From NCBI RefSeq assembly GCF_025780055.1, contig NZ_JAOXHJ010000006.1:1-51729 (forward strand): a stretch of 51,729 nucleotides of DNA, in the 5' to 3' direction. A program made the position numbers and the translations under genes. The DNA comes from Ureaplasma zalophigenitalium. GTDB taxonomy: Bacteria; Bacillota_I; Bacilli_A; Mycoplasmatales; Mycoplasmoidaceae. Shown here piece after piece: positions 1 through 9,584 of this stretch. Under the pieces are notes generated by a model that saw only the letters and a program-made list of their open reading frames with translations, was not told where the DNA came from and did no database searches. Each line of letters begins with the position of its first letter. Within the stretch, counting starts at the first letter, position 1.

Positions 1-10
1 CATCGATCAA

Positions 11-118
11 GGTGTGGTGAAGATATCAAAGTGGAAATACCCGTTCCCATCTCGAACACGGAAGTCAAGCACTTTAGAGCCGACGATAGTTAAAACAAAA
101 TAGGTCATCGCCACGCAA
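11..118 (+). rRNA. rrf: 5S ribosomal RNA
   Basis: The stretch contains the conserved 5S core: CCCGTTCCCAT near 41-51, CGAACACGGAAGT near 53-65 and a GCCGACGATAGT-like loop near 80-91. The two ends pair: GTGTGG near 13 with CCACGC near 111-116 form helix I, which sets the approximate boundaries. A strong intrinsic terminator follows at once, so this is the last gene of its transcription unit. No 16S or 23S sequence is visible upstream inside the window. Exact ends are estimated from the helix, not measured. Maturation would be by RNase M5, which is encoded at 46288-46839. Confidence 0.93.
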
Positions 119-121
119 AGT

Positions 122-153
122 AAAAAAAGGAACTCAAAAGAGTTCCTTTTTTT
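122..153 (+). terminator. Intrinsic terminator after 5S rRNA
   Basis: A perfect 14-bp inverted repeat (arms 122-135 and 140-153) with an AAAA loop ends in a run of seven T. It closes the rRNA transcription unit. Confidence 0.92.
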
Positions 154-232
154 GTCTTATTGTTAATATAACCTAAGAAAACTGATATTTATAGTAAAAT
201 TAAAGTATATAGACAAATTTCGAGGTTTTAAA

Positions 233-703
233 ATGTTAAAATTCATTTGATGCCAAACATCAAACGGCGGCATAGCAAAAGATGCACGTCTGCCGTGATA
301 CGTTGAGGAACAACAACAACATTTCTTACAACAAATTAAAGGACAAGTAGTTGTCTATGGACAATACTTATTTAATAATTTTTTGAATAATAAAGTTATT
401 AAAGATGTTGACAACATTATGTATTCTTCAACTGTACAAGAACCTCAGGATGGTTCATTTCAAGTAACGAATCAACAAAAACATATTCAAACAATAGCTG
501 AACAACGAGATGTTTATATTATTGGTGGAATTAAGATTTTTAATATTTTTATTGATTTAGTTGAGGAACTAGTGGTCTATGAGTTAAAAAACTTTTATCA
601 CTGCGACCGCTATATGAATTTAGATTTTAAAAATTTTGAATTAGTATCTGAAACAGAATACAATCAATTTTATTTAAAAAATTATCGGCGTATTGGGAAA
701 TAA
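233..703 (+). CDS. folA: Divergent dihydrofolate reductase
   Basis: A 156-residue protein with the DHFR layout: N-terminal strand IWCQTSNGGIAKDARLPW (residues 5-22) matching the substrate-loop region, and VYIIGGIKIF in the second half matching the conserved IGG motif. DHFR reduces dihydrofolate to tetrahydrofolate with NADPH. The start at 233 has GAGG eight bases upstream, and two in-frame TGA (248, 299) read as Trp, the second being the conserved Trp22. Oddities: the position of the catalytic acid (E. coli Asp27) is Gln27, with Glu25 and Glu26 beside it, and the NADPH-binding G-R-x-T motif is replaced by YGQYL. The fold assignment is good; activity is uncertain. The 3' end overlaps the convergent minus-strand gene by 30 bases. 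Confidence 0.8.
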
Positions 704-1048
704 TTTTTCAGCAAAACTCGGGTAAATATTAAGCAATGAGATAAATTCATCAACAGCTTTTTTGTGTTTGACATAAAAACTAGATGGTGAATAATTTAAC
801 TGCTTGGCTTGAAATTCATTGATGTATAAGTGCGTCAGAATTTCAGAACCCTCACGTGACATATTATTAAGAATTATTTGTGTGTATTCAACTAGTGTTT
901 TTGATCACTTAATAGATTGGGTAACATTGGTAGCAATACTTGGAGAGTATTCATTGATGATATCTAAAGCTTTTAATTGATGACGAGCCTTTTTATACTC
1001 TTGAAAAATTGTTCGGATTTGTGCCACCTTAGGTGTAATTACTGGCAT
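674..1048 (-). CDS. Small protein of unknown function, possibly a DNA-binding regulator
   Basis: A 124-residue protein with no signal peptide or membrane segment; its N-terminal half looks helical. The segment from about residue 66 to 96, ending in a serine-rich turn followed by SFYVKHKKAVDEF, is faintly like the region 4/ArpU type of helix-turn-helix found in sigma-like regulators; that is an inference from general shape only. The start is well supported: AGGAGG lies six bases upstream of the ATG on the minus strand. It converges on folA, overlapping its last 30 bases. A single in-frame TGA (Trp) lies near residue 50. Confidence 0.7.
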
Positions 1049-1204
1049 TTTTTTCCTCCTTTTTTAAAATTTTATACTCATAGATTATCACATCAAAACA
1101 ATAAAATAAGAAATTTCAAGCCAAAAAAAGATCTTTGAATATTATTAATTAATAATATATAAAAAGAATATTAAAAAAATAAGAGAAAACAAAAATATTA
1201 GACA

Positions 1205-2380
1205 ATGAAAAAAAAGAAATTGAAATTTTTAATTGCAGCCATAGCGCTAGCACTAATTTCACCATCAGTGCTTTTGACATCCTGTAAGCAAGAAGTTGAT
1301 AATATTGTTAATGTTGCGGGTTCATCCACTGTCTATCCCTTTATATCTGCCCTGTCAGATACTTATGTAAATGTAGATCCAAGCATTGACATAATTGCCA
1401 CACCAAGCGGTTCGGGAAGTGGTATTAAAGAGGCTCGTGATTTAAAAAAAGATCTCGGTGTCGCTTCGCGTTTTGCAACAGAAGATGAAATTAATAACGA
1501 ATGATTTGCACACGATATGAAAACATTTACTTTTGCTTGAGATGGGATTGCTATATTGTATTATGTGCCGGGTCTTGAAAATTTAAACATTGATGAGCAA
1601 GGATTATCACAACTTTACAAAGCCTTTGCTGGCTATGATCAAATAAAATTAGCAAACCTAGATAAACACATACCACAAAAATATGCTAACATTAACATCA
1701 CACCTTTTGCTCGTTCAGGAGGAGCAACTGCCTCAGGGACAGCTGAAGCGTTTCTATACAATACGCAAATAACCAATGTAAAAAAAATTGATAACAATAT
1801 TCTTCAAGCACTAGAATTTGGAAATTATGGAAAATTCGTAAAGGTAACATCAGAAGCTAACTCACAAGCTTTTCAACGAATTGATAGTGATCAAATTGTT
1901 GGTTCAATGATTTATTTATCGGCTGGTTTTGTAAAAAATAACTTTGAATACTTATATAAAAAAGGCTTTCGTGTGGCTAGTATTCAGTATAATCAGAAGT
2001 TTATAAAACCCTTTGATTATATACTTGTTGATAATAAAATTTTCATTCAGAACATCAATGTAGCAAATGGATACAAATGATATAGACCCTTAAACATTTT
2101 ATTTAGCGTATCACATTGTTCGTTAAAAACTAAAAACTTTTTGTATTGATTATTAATAAGTCAAGCAGCATCCAAAGTAATTGAAAAAGTTGGCGGCATT
2201 AATTTAAGTCGTGAACAAAAATTAGTTATGTTTTCTGGGGAAGAGAAAAATGAGAATTGATTAAATGATCCTACAAAAAAACAAAACTTTTTTGTTTCTG
2301 ACGAAAAAACATTTAAAATTAAGAACAATGAAGAAATTGACTTTATGAGTTTTTATCAGAAGGAAAAGGTTAACAAATAA
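1205..2380 (+). CDS. pstS: Phosphate-binding lipoprotein PstS
   Basis: A 391-residue lipoprotein that would capture phosphate outside the membrane and hand it to the PstCA permease. The N terminus has KKKK, a hydrophobic stretch and the lipobox LLTSC, giving lipidation at Cys27. The mature part begins with VAGSSTVYPF and then PSGSGSG, the phosphate-contact motifs of PstS, and RSGGATASGTAEAF lies later. Several TGA codons are read as Trp. No Shine-Dalgarno is apparent before the ATG; the upstream region is nearly pure A/T. It overlaps pstC by one base (TAATG) and is the first gene of the pst operon. About 100 C-terminal residues are lysine-rich and not recognisable. Confidence 0.88.
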
Positions 2381-4554
2381 TGATTCATCGATCACGTTTA
2401 AAAAATAAACGAATTACGGATAATGTTTTCAAACACTTTTCTTTTTTATTCATTCTTTTCTTTATCATCCTCTTTATTGCTATTTTGGCCTTTATTATTG
2501 CAAAAGCTATTCCAGGTTTCCAACATTATGGGTTAAAAAGAATTTTATTTAGTAATGATTTCAACTTACACAACACTAAGAAACAAACAGGTGTTTCTGT
2601 TTGGTTGCCATTAGCAGTAACTTTAATGGTATCGTTTGGTGCACTTCTCATTGCTGCACCGATTGGGATTAAAACTGCTACTTTTATTAAATTCCGTTTA
2701 AAATCAGAAGTAACTCGCAAAGTATTAAAAGTTATTATTTTATCTTTATCTGGGATTCCTTCAGTAATTTTTGGTTTATTTACTATCAATAGCTTAGGAC
2801 CGGTTTTAAAAGTTATTTTTCACACCCAAACTGTAATGAATATTTTTACAACATTTGTGATGTTGTCGTTCATTATTTTACCAACTATTATAGCAACAAC
2901 ACTGAACGCATACGATGCTGTGGATCCTCAATTAATTGAAAATGGTATAGGGATGGGTTCGTCTTACACACGTTCTTTGTACAAAACTTTTAAAGCCGAA
3001 GCCAAAGCTAATATTACGATAGGTTTAATTTTAGCTTTAGGACGTGCAATTGGTGAAACTATGGCTGTGAGTATGATTTTAAGTGATGAAGGCTATAATA
3101 ATGTCATGAGTCAAGGTTTAAAACATTTCCTTAATTCATCTCTACGACCTTTAGGTGCGTTGATTTCGACTAACATGTTTGGTGAAAATGTGGGCGAAAA
3201 CCTAAAAGGATTGTTATACGTCTTTGGAATCGTTTTGTTTATAGTAGTAATGATTTTAAACGCTATTGTTTTATATTTAACAAGTCAAAATAGTAATAAA
3301 TCAAGACATGTTTTATGAATTCGTTTTACAAAAAGAATTAATAATTGTTTAAATATTATCCCAAATTACATTAAATCACTTTTCGAACGCCTTAGTTATA
3401 AAAATAAATATAAAGTATCACCTGAAAATATTGAAAATGTGAATGCTTATGTTACCTACCGAATTCAGCATCATAAACTAATCAAAGTTTATGATTATTA
3501 CAAAATATTTTGTGAAGTAATAGCTAGTATTATAGCCTTTGGGTTTCTGTTTTGAATATCTCTAGATATCATAGTCAACGGAGTGATTACATTTGTTGAT
3601 CCAACTTTTGAATCAACAGTTTTTAAATATACAAAAAATACCACAGGTCAAGCTGTTATTAACACGCTATTGATTATTTTTTTAGCACTGTTAATCGCCT
3701 TTCCAATTGCTTTGTTTTCGGCTATTTATTTAAACGAGTACGCAAAAAATAAACGATTTAAAAAAGTTATATATTTCTTTATTGATAGTTTTGGGTCCAC
3801 TCCTTCAATTTTGTTTGGTATGTTTGGGTTGGTTATCTTTATTGAATGATTTGGTTGAACAGCATCTGGTGCAAAAGGAACATCGCTATTAGTGGGAGCT
3901 TTAACTATTGCATTGGTCATATTACCTATGTTAATCCGTTCTATTCAACAAGCGCTGCAAGCAGTGCCGAAAGAAGTACGAATAAACGCGTATGGATTAG
4001 GTAGTTCTAAATGACAAACAATTCGTAAATTAGTTTTACCTCAGGCCATGAATAACATTATCTCTGGCATATTTTTATCCATGGGACGAATTATCGCAGA
4101 AACTGCGCCCCTTTATTTGACAGCAGGGTTAACATCTTCAAAACACATTGGATTGTTGTCTTCGGGCCAAACTCTAACCACTAGAATTTATGCAAATGCG
4201 ATTATGGCTACAGATTTAAAACAAGCTCGTTATGTTCAGTATGAGGCCGCCTTTGTTACTTTGTGAATTGTTTTGTTTTTAATTATTATGGGATACATTT
4301 TTGTCCCCTATTTAAAAGATGTCAAAAGTCATTTAAAACAATGATTTAAAAAACAAATAGGATATTATCATTCTACGCAAGTAGATCATTTAGAAATTTT
4401 TCAATCACAAATTTATAAAAAATTCCTGCTAATCACTTATGAGCAAGCAGCATTGATGAATTATAATATAAAATTAGTTAAATATGCCAAAATAAGAAAT
4501 CGTATTTATGAAATTAGATACATTGATGAAAAAGCTATGGAGCAGTTAATTTAG
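2380..4554 (+). CDS. pstCA: Fused phosphate permease PstC-PstA
   Basis: One 724-residue reading frame encodes both inner-membrane permease subunits of the phosphate ABC transporter. The PstC half (about residues 1-310) carries the EAA-type loop at LIENGIGMGSSYTRSLYKT and ALGRAIGETMAV. A roughly 80-residue charged linker follows, then the PstA half (from about 390) with GSTPSILFGMFGL, a second EAA-type loop around AYGLGSSKWQTIRKLVLPQA and SMGRIIAETAPLYLTAG. The two halves are separate genes in most bacteria; a fused pstA is found in M. genitalium and relatives. The fusion depends on reading the TGA at 3316 and others as Trp. It overlaps pstS by one base and is followed nine bases later by pstB. 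Confidence 0.9.
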
Positions 4555-4563
4555 GTTGATACA

Positions 4564-5535
4564 ATGGCTAAAAAAATTAAAGTTTACTTACTAGAAAAAC
4601 ATAAAGATTGAAAGCACCAGTCCATAGAAAATATTGTTATTTTCTTGAATGAACAAAATATTTTTAAGCGTTGGTGGCTGTATCGACAATTAAGCAATGA
4701 TCAAAAAAAAGCACTAAAAGAATATCAAAAAAACAAAAAAGAACTGATAAATAAAAACAAAGAAAATTTCAATTTTGATAACGTTTTTGAAGTTGAAAAT
4801 TTTAATTTTTGGTACCAAAAAGGAGCTAAACATGCTCTTAAAGATATTAATGTTGAAATTAAACGTTATAAAGTAACCGCTTTAATTGGGCCGAGTGGTT
4901 GTGGGAAATCGACTTTTTTGCGCAACCTAAATCAGTTAAATGATTTAATTGATGGCACAGTTTATAGTGGAGAAATTTATTTTGATGGGATTAATACACG
5001 CTCTAAAAAAATTAGTACTTTAGAATTAAGGACAAGGGTAGGAATGGTTTTTCAAAAACCAACACCTTTTGAAAAAAGTATTTTTGAAAATGTGGCCTAC
5101 GGACCTCGCCAAAACGGAATTAACGATTATAAAACATTACAAAAAATAGTTGAAAAAGCGTTAATTAATGCCTCATTATATGATGAAGTAAAAGACATTT
5201 TAGACAAACCAGGGTCCGCTTTATCAGGGGGACAACAACAACGATTGTGTATAGCGCGTGCAATCGCTTTAGAACCCGAAGTCTTATTAATGGACGAACC
5301 AACATCAGCATTAGATCCAATTGCAACAGCAAATATTGAAAAATTAATATTAGAATTAAAACAAAAATATTCAATTATTATCGTGACCCACTCAATGGCA
5401 CAAGCGCAACGAATAAGTGATGAAACAATTGTTTTTTACCAAGGGAGTGTAATTGAACAAGATAAAACAAGAAACATCTTTACACGACCGAAAAATAAGA
5501 AAACAAAAGATTATGTTTCAGGAAAGATTGGTTAA
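4564..5535 (+). CDS. pstB: Phosphate ABC transporter ATPase PstB
   Basis: The ATP-binding subunit that powers the PstCA permease. It has Walker [11 protein letters not shown]-loop FQKPTPF, signature LSGGQQQR, Walker [13 protein letters not shown] and the H-loop VTHSMAQA. The length of 323 residues exceeds the usual 250-270 because of a lysine-rich N-terminal extension of about 70 residues before the ABC core. I start at 4564, the first ATG after pstCA; reading through the TGA at 4609 as Trp joins it to the next ATG at 4645. The 3' end overlaps the probable phoU start by 23 bases. Confidence 0.92.
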
Positions 5536-6199
5536 AAATATGGCAACAAATTATTCAATGATGAAAGAATCACAAACGGAATTATTAGATAGTTTTAAGA
5601 AGTTTTATAAGCGTGTTTTAGATAACACAGTTGATTTGTGTGATAAACTCCAAAAGCGAGAATTAACTTATAAAGAGATTTATAACGATGCTTTTTTTAA
5701 GGAAGAACAAGTTAACTTAATTTACTCTGACATGATAGATGAATGTGTCTGAACAATACAAAAAGATCAACCGCGCGCTGGTCACTTACGTTTTTTTATC
5801 TCTGTGATTAACTCAGTTAAAGATTTGGAAAGAATCTCAGATCACAACGAAATTATTAGTGAATATTTTGAAGAGTATAACTTTAGCGATGAGGAAATCA
5901 AACACTTTCTATCGGCGTTTGAAGTAAGTAACAAAATCCTTTTAGATTTTTATCGACACTTTTTAAAAAACAACTTTAACTCTGAATTAGTAGATGAAAT
6001 TAAACGCGTTCGAGATCAATACCTAAATGATACAAATAAGAAACAAATGCGTACTGTTTATATAGATGATAACTTAACCGATGAGGAAATGAATTCGCGT
6101 GTGAAATTAATCCTAATGTATCGACATATCGAAAGAAATATTGATCATGCGATTAACATCTTACAAAATTTTGGTAACGTGCATATTAGTAGCAAATAA
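5513..6199 (+). CDS. phoU: Phosphate uptake regulator PhoU
   Basis: A helical protein of about 228 residues in the position where PhoU normally follows pstB. It repeats the PhoU pattern twice: a run ending in [16 protein letters not shown] (residues about 101-116) matches the metal-binding E/DxxxD signature of the family, and a similar region with [15 protein letters not shown] lies near the C terminus. PhoU modulates Pst transport and phosphate signalling. ATG 5513 overlaps pstB by 23 bases; ATG 5540 is an equally possible start, with GGAAAG upstream. The TGA at 5750 reads as Trp. A terminator-like hairpin follows. Confidence 0.87.
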
Positions 6200-6211
6200 G
6201 CTGACAAAAAA

Positions 6212-6271
6212 GATAAGAAACAGATAAACTATCTGGTTTGTTATCAAATACTTTAAAAAAAATGGTTTTTT
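6212..6271 (+). terminator. Probable terminator of the pst operon
   Basis: An imperfect inverted repeat (arms about 6212-6226 and 6230-6245) contains a perfect inner stem CAGATA/TATCTG. A T-run follows only at 6265-6271, with an A-rich stretch between, so it is weaker than the other terminators here. Confidence 0.55.
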
Positions 6272-6282
6272 TACGAATAACT

Positions 6283-6310
6283 TTGCAATTAACTCTTAAT
6301 TATTTATAAT
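6283..6310 (+). promoter_or_regulatory. Predicted promoter of the atp operon
   Basis: TTGCAA (6283-6288) and TATAAT (6305-6310) are separated by 16 bases, a good sigma-70/SigA match, 53 bases before the first gene of the operon. It is the best-formed promoter in this part of the window. Confidence 0.7.
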
Positions 6311-6362
6311 ATAAATAAGTCAAATGAATTTTGACTAAAAATAAATAAGAGATTGATGAAAT

Positions 6363-6869
6363 GTGAATTTTAAACAAACTTGACATAATTACTTGACATG
6401 ATATTTATGGGATATAACAATTGGACTTTTAGTTTGTCTGATTGCTATACCCCTTTCAAGTAATTTTGCAAGTTTTTTTTACACTTATATTTTGTCGGTC
6501 ATATTAATGTTAGGTTTAATGACATTACGTATGTTCGTAATCGATCGGATGTGGAAAAAGAAGAATTTATCTTTACGAAAAACCACCCGACCCATCTCTA
6601 AAAAAGAGAAATTACTAAGTACCTTTGAATTCGCAATGGTTTTTATGTTTTTTCAAACTTTATTAGTGATTCCGATTTTAATCGGAGTTCTCGTTAATGC
6701 ATTTTACCAAACAGGCGAGGGGGCTATTTTTAATTTACCTTTTTTACTTGTTATCAATATTTCACTAATAATCGTAGGTGTTATTAGTCAGATCGTTTCT
6801 CAATTTAAAAAAAACAAAAAATATGTTCCTAAACAAAAAATTATGGAGGTATCAAATGGAAAACTATAA
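6363..6869 (+). CDS. MG406-like membrane protein, first gene of the atp operon
   Basis: A 168-residue protein with about four hydrophobic segments (near residues 20-35, 38-58, 85-110 and 120-145) and a lysine/arginine-rich loop between the second and third. It lies directly upstream of atpB, as MG406 does in M. genitalium, and this is also the place of AtpI/UncI in other bacteria. AtpI helps assemble the c ring; a similar job is inferred from position only. The start is GTG 6363: the frame has stop codons upstream at 6336 and 6342 and the ATG codons nearby are out of frame. It overlaps atpB by 14 bases. Confidence 0.75.
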
Positions 6870-7689
6870 ACCACTTGATGTATTAGTCGCAATTCCGCAT
6901 ATCGGAGCTGTGATCATGGTAACCTTAATAATTCTAACCATTTCTCTTGTTTACTACTTTAATGTTCGTAAACTTAAGGTTCACGACGTTCCTAATCGTT
7001 TTGTGTTAATTATTCAAGCAATTGTTAACTTCTTCAAAGGAATTGTTGTCGATACAATGGGACCAAAACACGTTAAGCTAGCACCGTGAATTTTATTTAC
7101 TTTTGTTTATATTTTCACTGCAAACATGGTTTCATTATTTGGTTTTAAAGAAGCAACAACAGCTTTATCTGTTCCGTTAGGAATGGCCATCGCATCTGTC
7201 TTTGGTGGACAGATAGTTGCATTGCGTTACCAAAAAGCATCTTTCTTCTTGAAATTCGCTTTCAAAATCAAGGGCATCCCAGTGATGATCAACCCCTTAG
7301 AAATCGTTTCAAAATTTTCACCAATCATCTCATTAACATTCCGTCTATGAGGTAACATTACTGCAGCTGCAATTTTATTAAACATCACATTCTGAGCTTT
7401 TGCTGGATTTACTGATGCTTTCCCATTCATTGGGCTATCAATAATTGCCGCTGTTACAATCCTTCCAATCCTAATTGGTTACTTTACAATGTTTGCTGGA
7501 ACGATTCAAGCATTCGTATTCACATTATTAACATCAGTAACATGAGGATTAGAAATTAAAGAAGGGGAAGAACACTTCGAACACCTAGCTCACAAAAAAG
7601 CAGAAAAAGAAGCTGCCAAACGTGCGTTAGAAGCAAGTGCTAATCAACCCGTAGAACAACAAATAGCAACACAAACCAACGTTGCGTAA
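6856..7689 (+). CDS. atpB: ATP synthase Fo subunit a
   Basis: The 277-residue membrane subunit that forms the ion half-channels beside the c ring. The essential stator arginine is visible as Arg163 in TFRLWGNIT, equivalent to E. coli Arg210. Multiple hydrophobic helices are present. The start follows GGAGG at 6845-6849 and lies within the last codons of the upstream MG406-like gene. The C terminus carries about 40 charged residues after the last membrane helix. Trp TGA codons occur at 7087, 7348, 7393 and 7543. Confidence 0.93.
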
Positions 7690-7724
7690 TTAAAAACAAA
7701 ATCAACAAGGAGTTATAAATTATT

Positions 7725-8042
7725 ATGTCATTTATCGATTTATCAAATGTTATTACATCTCACTTAGATGCATTGCCAGTAGGAAAAGAAGCTGAAGCTT
7801 TTAGTTCAGGTGCTGGGGTTGCTTATTTAGGTAAATATATTGGTACTGCTATTACTATGTTAGCTGCAGGGGCAGTAGGGGTTATGCAAGGGTTCTCAAC
7901 TGCAAACGCTGTACAAGCCGTAGCTCGTAATCCAGAAGCACAACCAAAAATTCTTTCAACAATGATCGTAGGGTTAGCGTTAGCTGAAGCCGTTGCGATT
8001 TATGCATTGATCGTTTCTATCTTACTTATTTTCGTTGCATAG
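7725..8042 (+). CDS. atpE: ATP synthase Fo subunit c
   Basis: A 105-residue hairpin protein that forms the rotating ring. The conserved loop is ARNPEAQ (residues 67-73) and the ion-binding carboxylate is Glu88 in LAEAVAIY. An N-terminal extension of about 30 residues precedes the first helix, longer than in E. coli. Helix 1 is GAVGVMQGFSTAN; the glycine repeat is reduced and Gln55 sits where Na+-type c subunits have their Gln ligand, but the residue after Glu88 is Ala instead of Ser/Thr. A good AAGGAG lies upstream. Confidence 0.95.
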   Translation: MSFIDLSNVITSHLDALPVGKEAEAFSSGAGVAYLGKYIGTAITMLAAGAVGVMQGFSTANAVQAVARNPEAQPKILSTMIVGLALAEAVAIYALIVSILLIFVA

Positions 8043-8093
8043 TATTTACTGCAATTTTATTAAGAAAATAAACTAAGGAAAGGAAACCAAAAC

Positions 8094-8717
8094 ATGAAAA
8101 ACAAATTAAACAAAAAAGGCTTGATAGCAAGCTTATCAGTTGTTGCTCTTGCTGCTTTCTTTGTACCTTTATTAGCAAGTTGTTCTGGAGACATTCCTGA
8201 ATTACAACCAACTGAAATTATTAATACATTATTCCCTAACTTGTGAGTGTTTGTTGCACAAGTAGGAGCGATGTTAGTTGTTTTCAGTATCATTTTATGA
8301 TTAGTGTGAAAACCAACAAATAAAATGTTAGACAAACGCCGTGCGTTTATGGCTAACGAAATTAAAGAAGCAGAAGAAACAAGAAAAGAAGCGCTTGTTT
8401 ATTTAGAATCTGCTAAACAACAAAAATTAGAAGCTCAAACTGAAGCGGTAAAAATTGTAACTGATGCGAAAGCAGAAACAATGTCATATCGTGAAAATCT
8501 TGAACGTGAAGCGCGTGAAGCTGCTGACAAAATTGTTGCTACCGCTCGTGCTAATGCAGAAAATGAACGTTTAAATATGTTGAACGTAATGAAACAAGAA
8601 GCTAAAGAAGCTGCTTATGTTGCTGCTGAAGCATTGATGAAAAAAGAATTATCTCGTGCAGATAATGACAAATTAGTTGATGAATTTATTAAGGATTTAG
8701 AAGAATCTAGTAAATAG
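8094..8717 (+). CDS. atpF: ATP synthase Fo subunit b, lipoprotein type
   Basis: A 207-residue peripheral stalk subunit. It starts with a lipoprotein signal (KNKLNKK, hydrophobic core, LLASC with Cys30), then a second membrane segment around residues 45-75, and then a long alanine/glutamate/lysine-rich coiled coil to the end, the usual b-subunit stalk. A lipobox on subunit b is a mycoplasma habit also seen in M. genitalium and M. pneumoniae. Start chosen from AAGGAAAGGA upstream. The upper part is read through TGA codons as Trp, which joins it to the coiled coil from residue 78 on. Confidence 0.92.
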
Positions 8718-8722
8718 TTTTT

Positions 8723-9259
8723 ATGAAATCAATTAGATCTGTTCAAAAATATGCATACGCTTTATTAGCGTTAGCTCGCGAAGAAAACAAACTAACTGAA
8801 TACAAAGAACAGTTAGAAGTTATTTACGAAATTATTCGGGACTACCCTGCATTTTACAATACACTAGCATCAAGTATTTTAGATAAAAAACTAAGAAAAA
8901 TAACTTTACATGAAGTTTTTCAAAAGGAAATGAATATGAATATTATCCACTTCCTTGAATTATTAATTGATCGTGAAAAAATCAATTATTTACGTTCAAT
9001 TTTGAAAAAAACATTGAAATTCATTGATAATGATTTGAACATTCGTAAAGTAATTATTCATACTGCTTTTGAATTAAGTCATGAACAAATGAATCGTTTA
9101 GTTCATGCTTTAACTAAAAAACTTGACTGTACAATCGAAGCTGAACAAAGAATCGATCATCAGATGATTGGTGGTATCCGAGTGAATTTTGAAGCTAACG
9201 AAATTGACTCATCGCTGAGAACAAAATTAGATCATATTGTATTTGATAAAAACATTTAG
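8723..9259 (+). CDS. atpH: ATP synthase F1 subunit delta
   Basis: A full-length 178-residue delta (OSCP) subunit that ties the b stalk to the top of F1. The N-terminal helical bundle covers about residues 1-105. The C-terminal domain contains the family pattern FELSHEQMNRLV, then DHQMIGGIRVNF and IDSSLRTKLDHI. It starts five bases after atpF. Immediately downstream is a separate small gene that repeats only this C-terminal domain. Confidence 0.92.
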   Translation: MKSIRSVQKYAYALLALAREENKLTEYKEQLEVIYEIIRDYPAFYNTLASSILDKKLRKITLHEVFQKEMNMNIIHFLELLIDREKINYLRSILKKTLKFIDNDLNIRKVIIHTAFELSHEQMNRLVHALTKKLDCTIEAEQRIDHQMIGGIRVNFEANEIDSSLRTKLDHIVFDKNI

Positions 9260-9275
9260 AAGGTAAGGTTGTTAT

Positions 9276-9584
9276 ATGAAAAGCAAATTAGAAAGATTTT
9301 CGAAAACAATTATGAACCGCTTAGCAAACTATACAAACGACGCAACAAAAGTAGATATTTATTCACCATTTGAATTATCAAATTTACAAATCACTCGTTT
9401 GGGTTCTGTTATAGAAAAACAATATGGTTTTAAACCACACATTAGAGTTTTAATTGACCCAAATTTAATTGGTGGGTTAGAAGTTAAAATTAAATCTGAT
9501 GTGATAGATTCATCATTAAAAACTAAATTAAATAAAATCATCAATATAAACGAAAAAGAAGGTGCAATCAATGAGCGTAAATAA
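9276..9584 (+). CDS. Extra delta-subunit C-terminal domain protein
   Basis: A 102-residue protein between atpH and atpA. From about residue 25 it follows the C-terminal domain of delta: [19 protein letters not shown], then [15 protein letters not shown] and [12 protein letters not shown], aligning with the same pieces of the AtpH encoded just upstream. The N-terminal helical bundle of delta is replaced by about 20 basic residues. It has its own AAGGTAAGG ribosome site, keeps frame throughout and overlaps atpA by 14 bases, so it looks translated, not a relic. I infer a tandem partial duplication of atpH; a role in the peripheral stalk is a guess. Confidence 0.8.
   Translation: MKSKLERFSKTIMNRLANYTNDATKVDIYSPFELSNLQITRLGSVIEKQYGFKPHIRVLIDPNLIGGLEVKIKSDVIDSSLKTKLNKIININEKEGAINERK

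Noticed and set aside
2380-4554. Broken pstC and pstA fragments (apparent pseudogenes)
   Set aside because: The breaks are all TGA codons; with TGA as Trp the frame is intact from 2380 to 4554.
7227-8335. Minus-strand ORFs across atpB, atpE and atpF
   Set aside because: They are shadows of strongly conserved plus-strand genes, lack ribosome sites and have no recognisable product.
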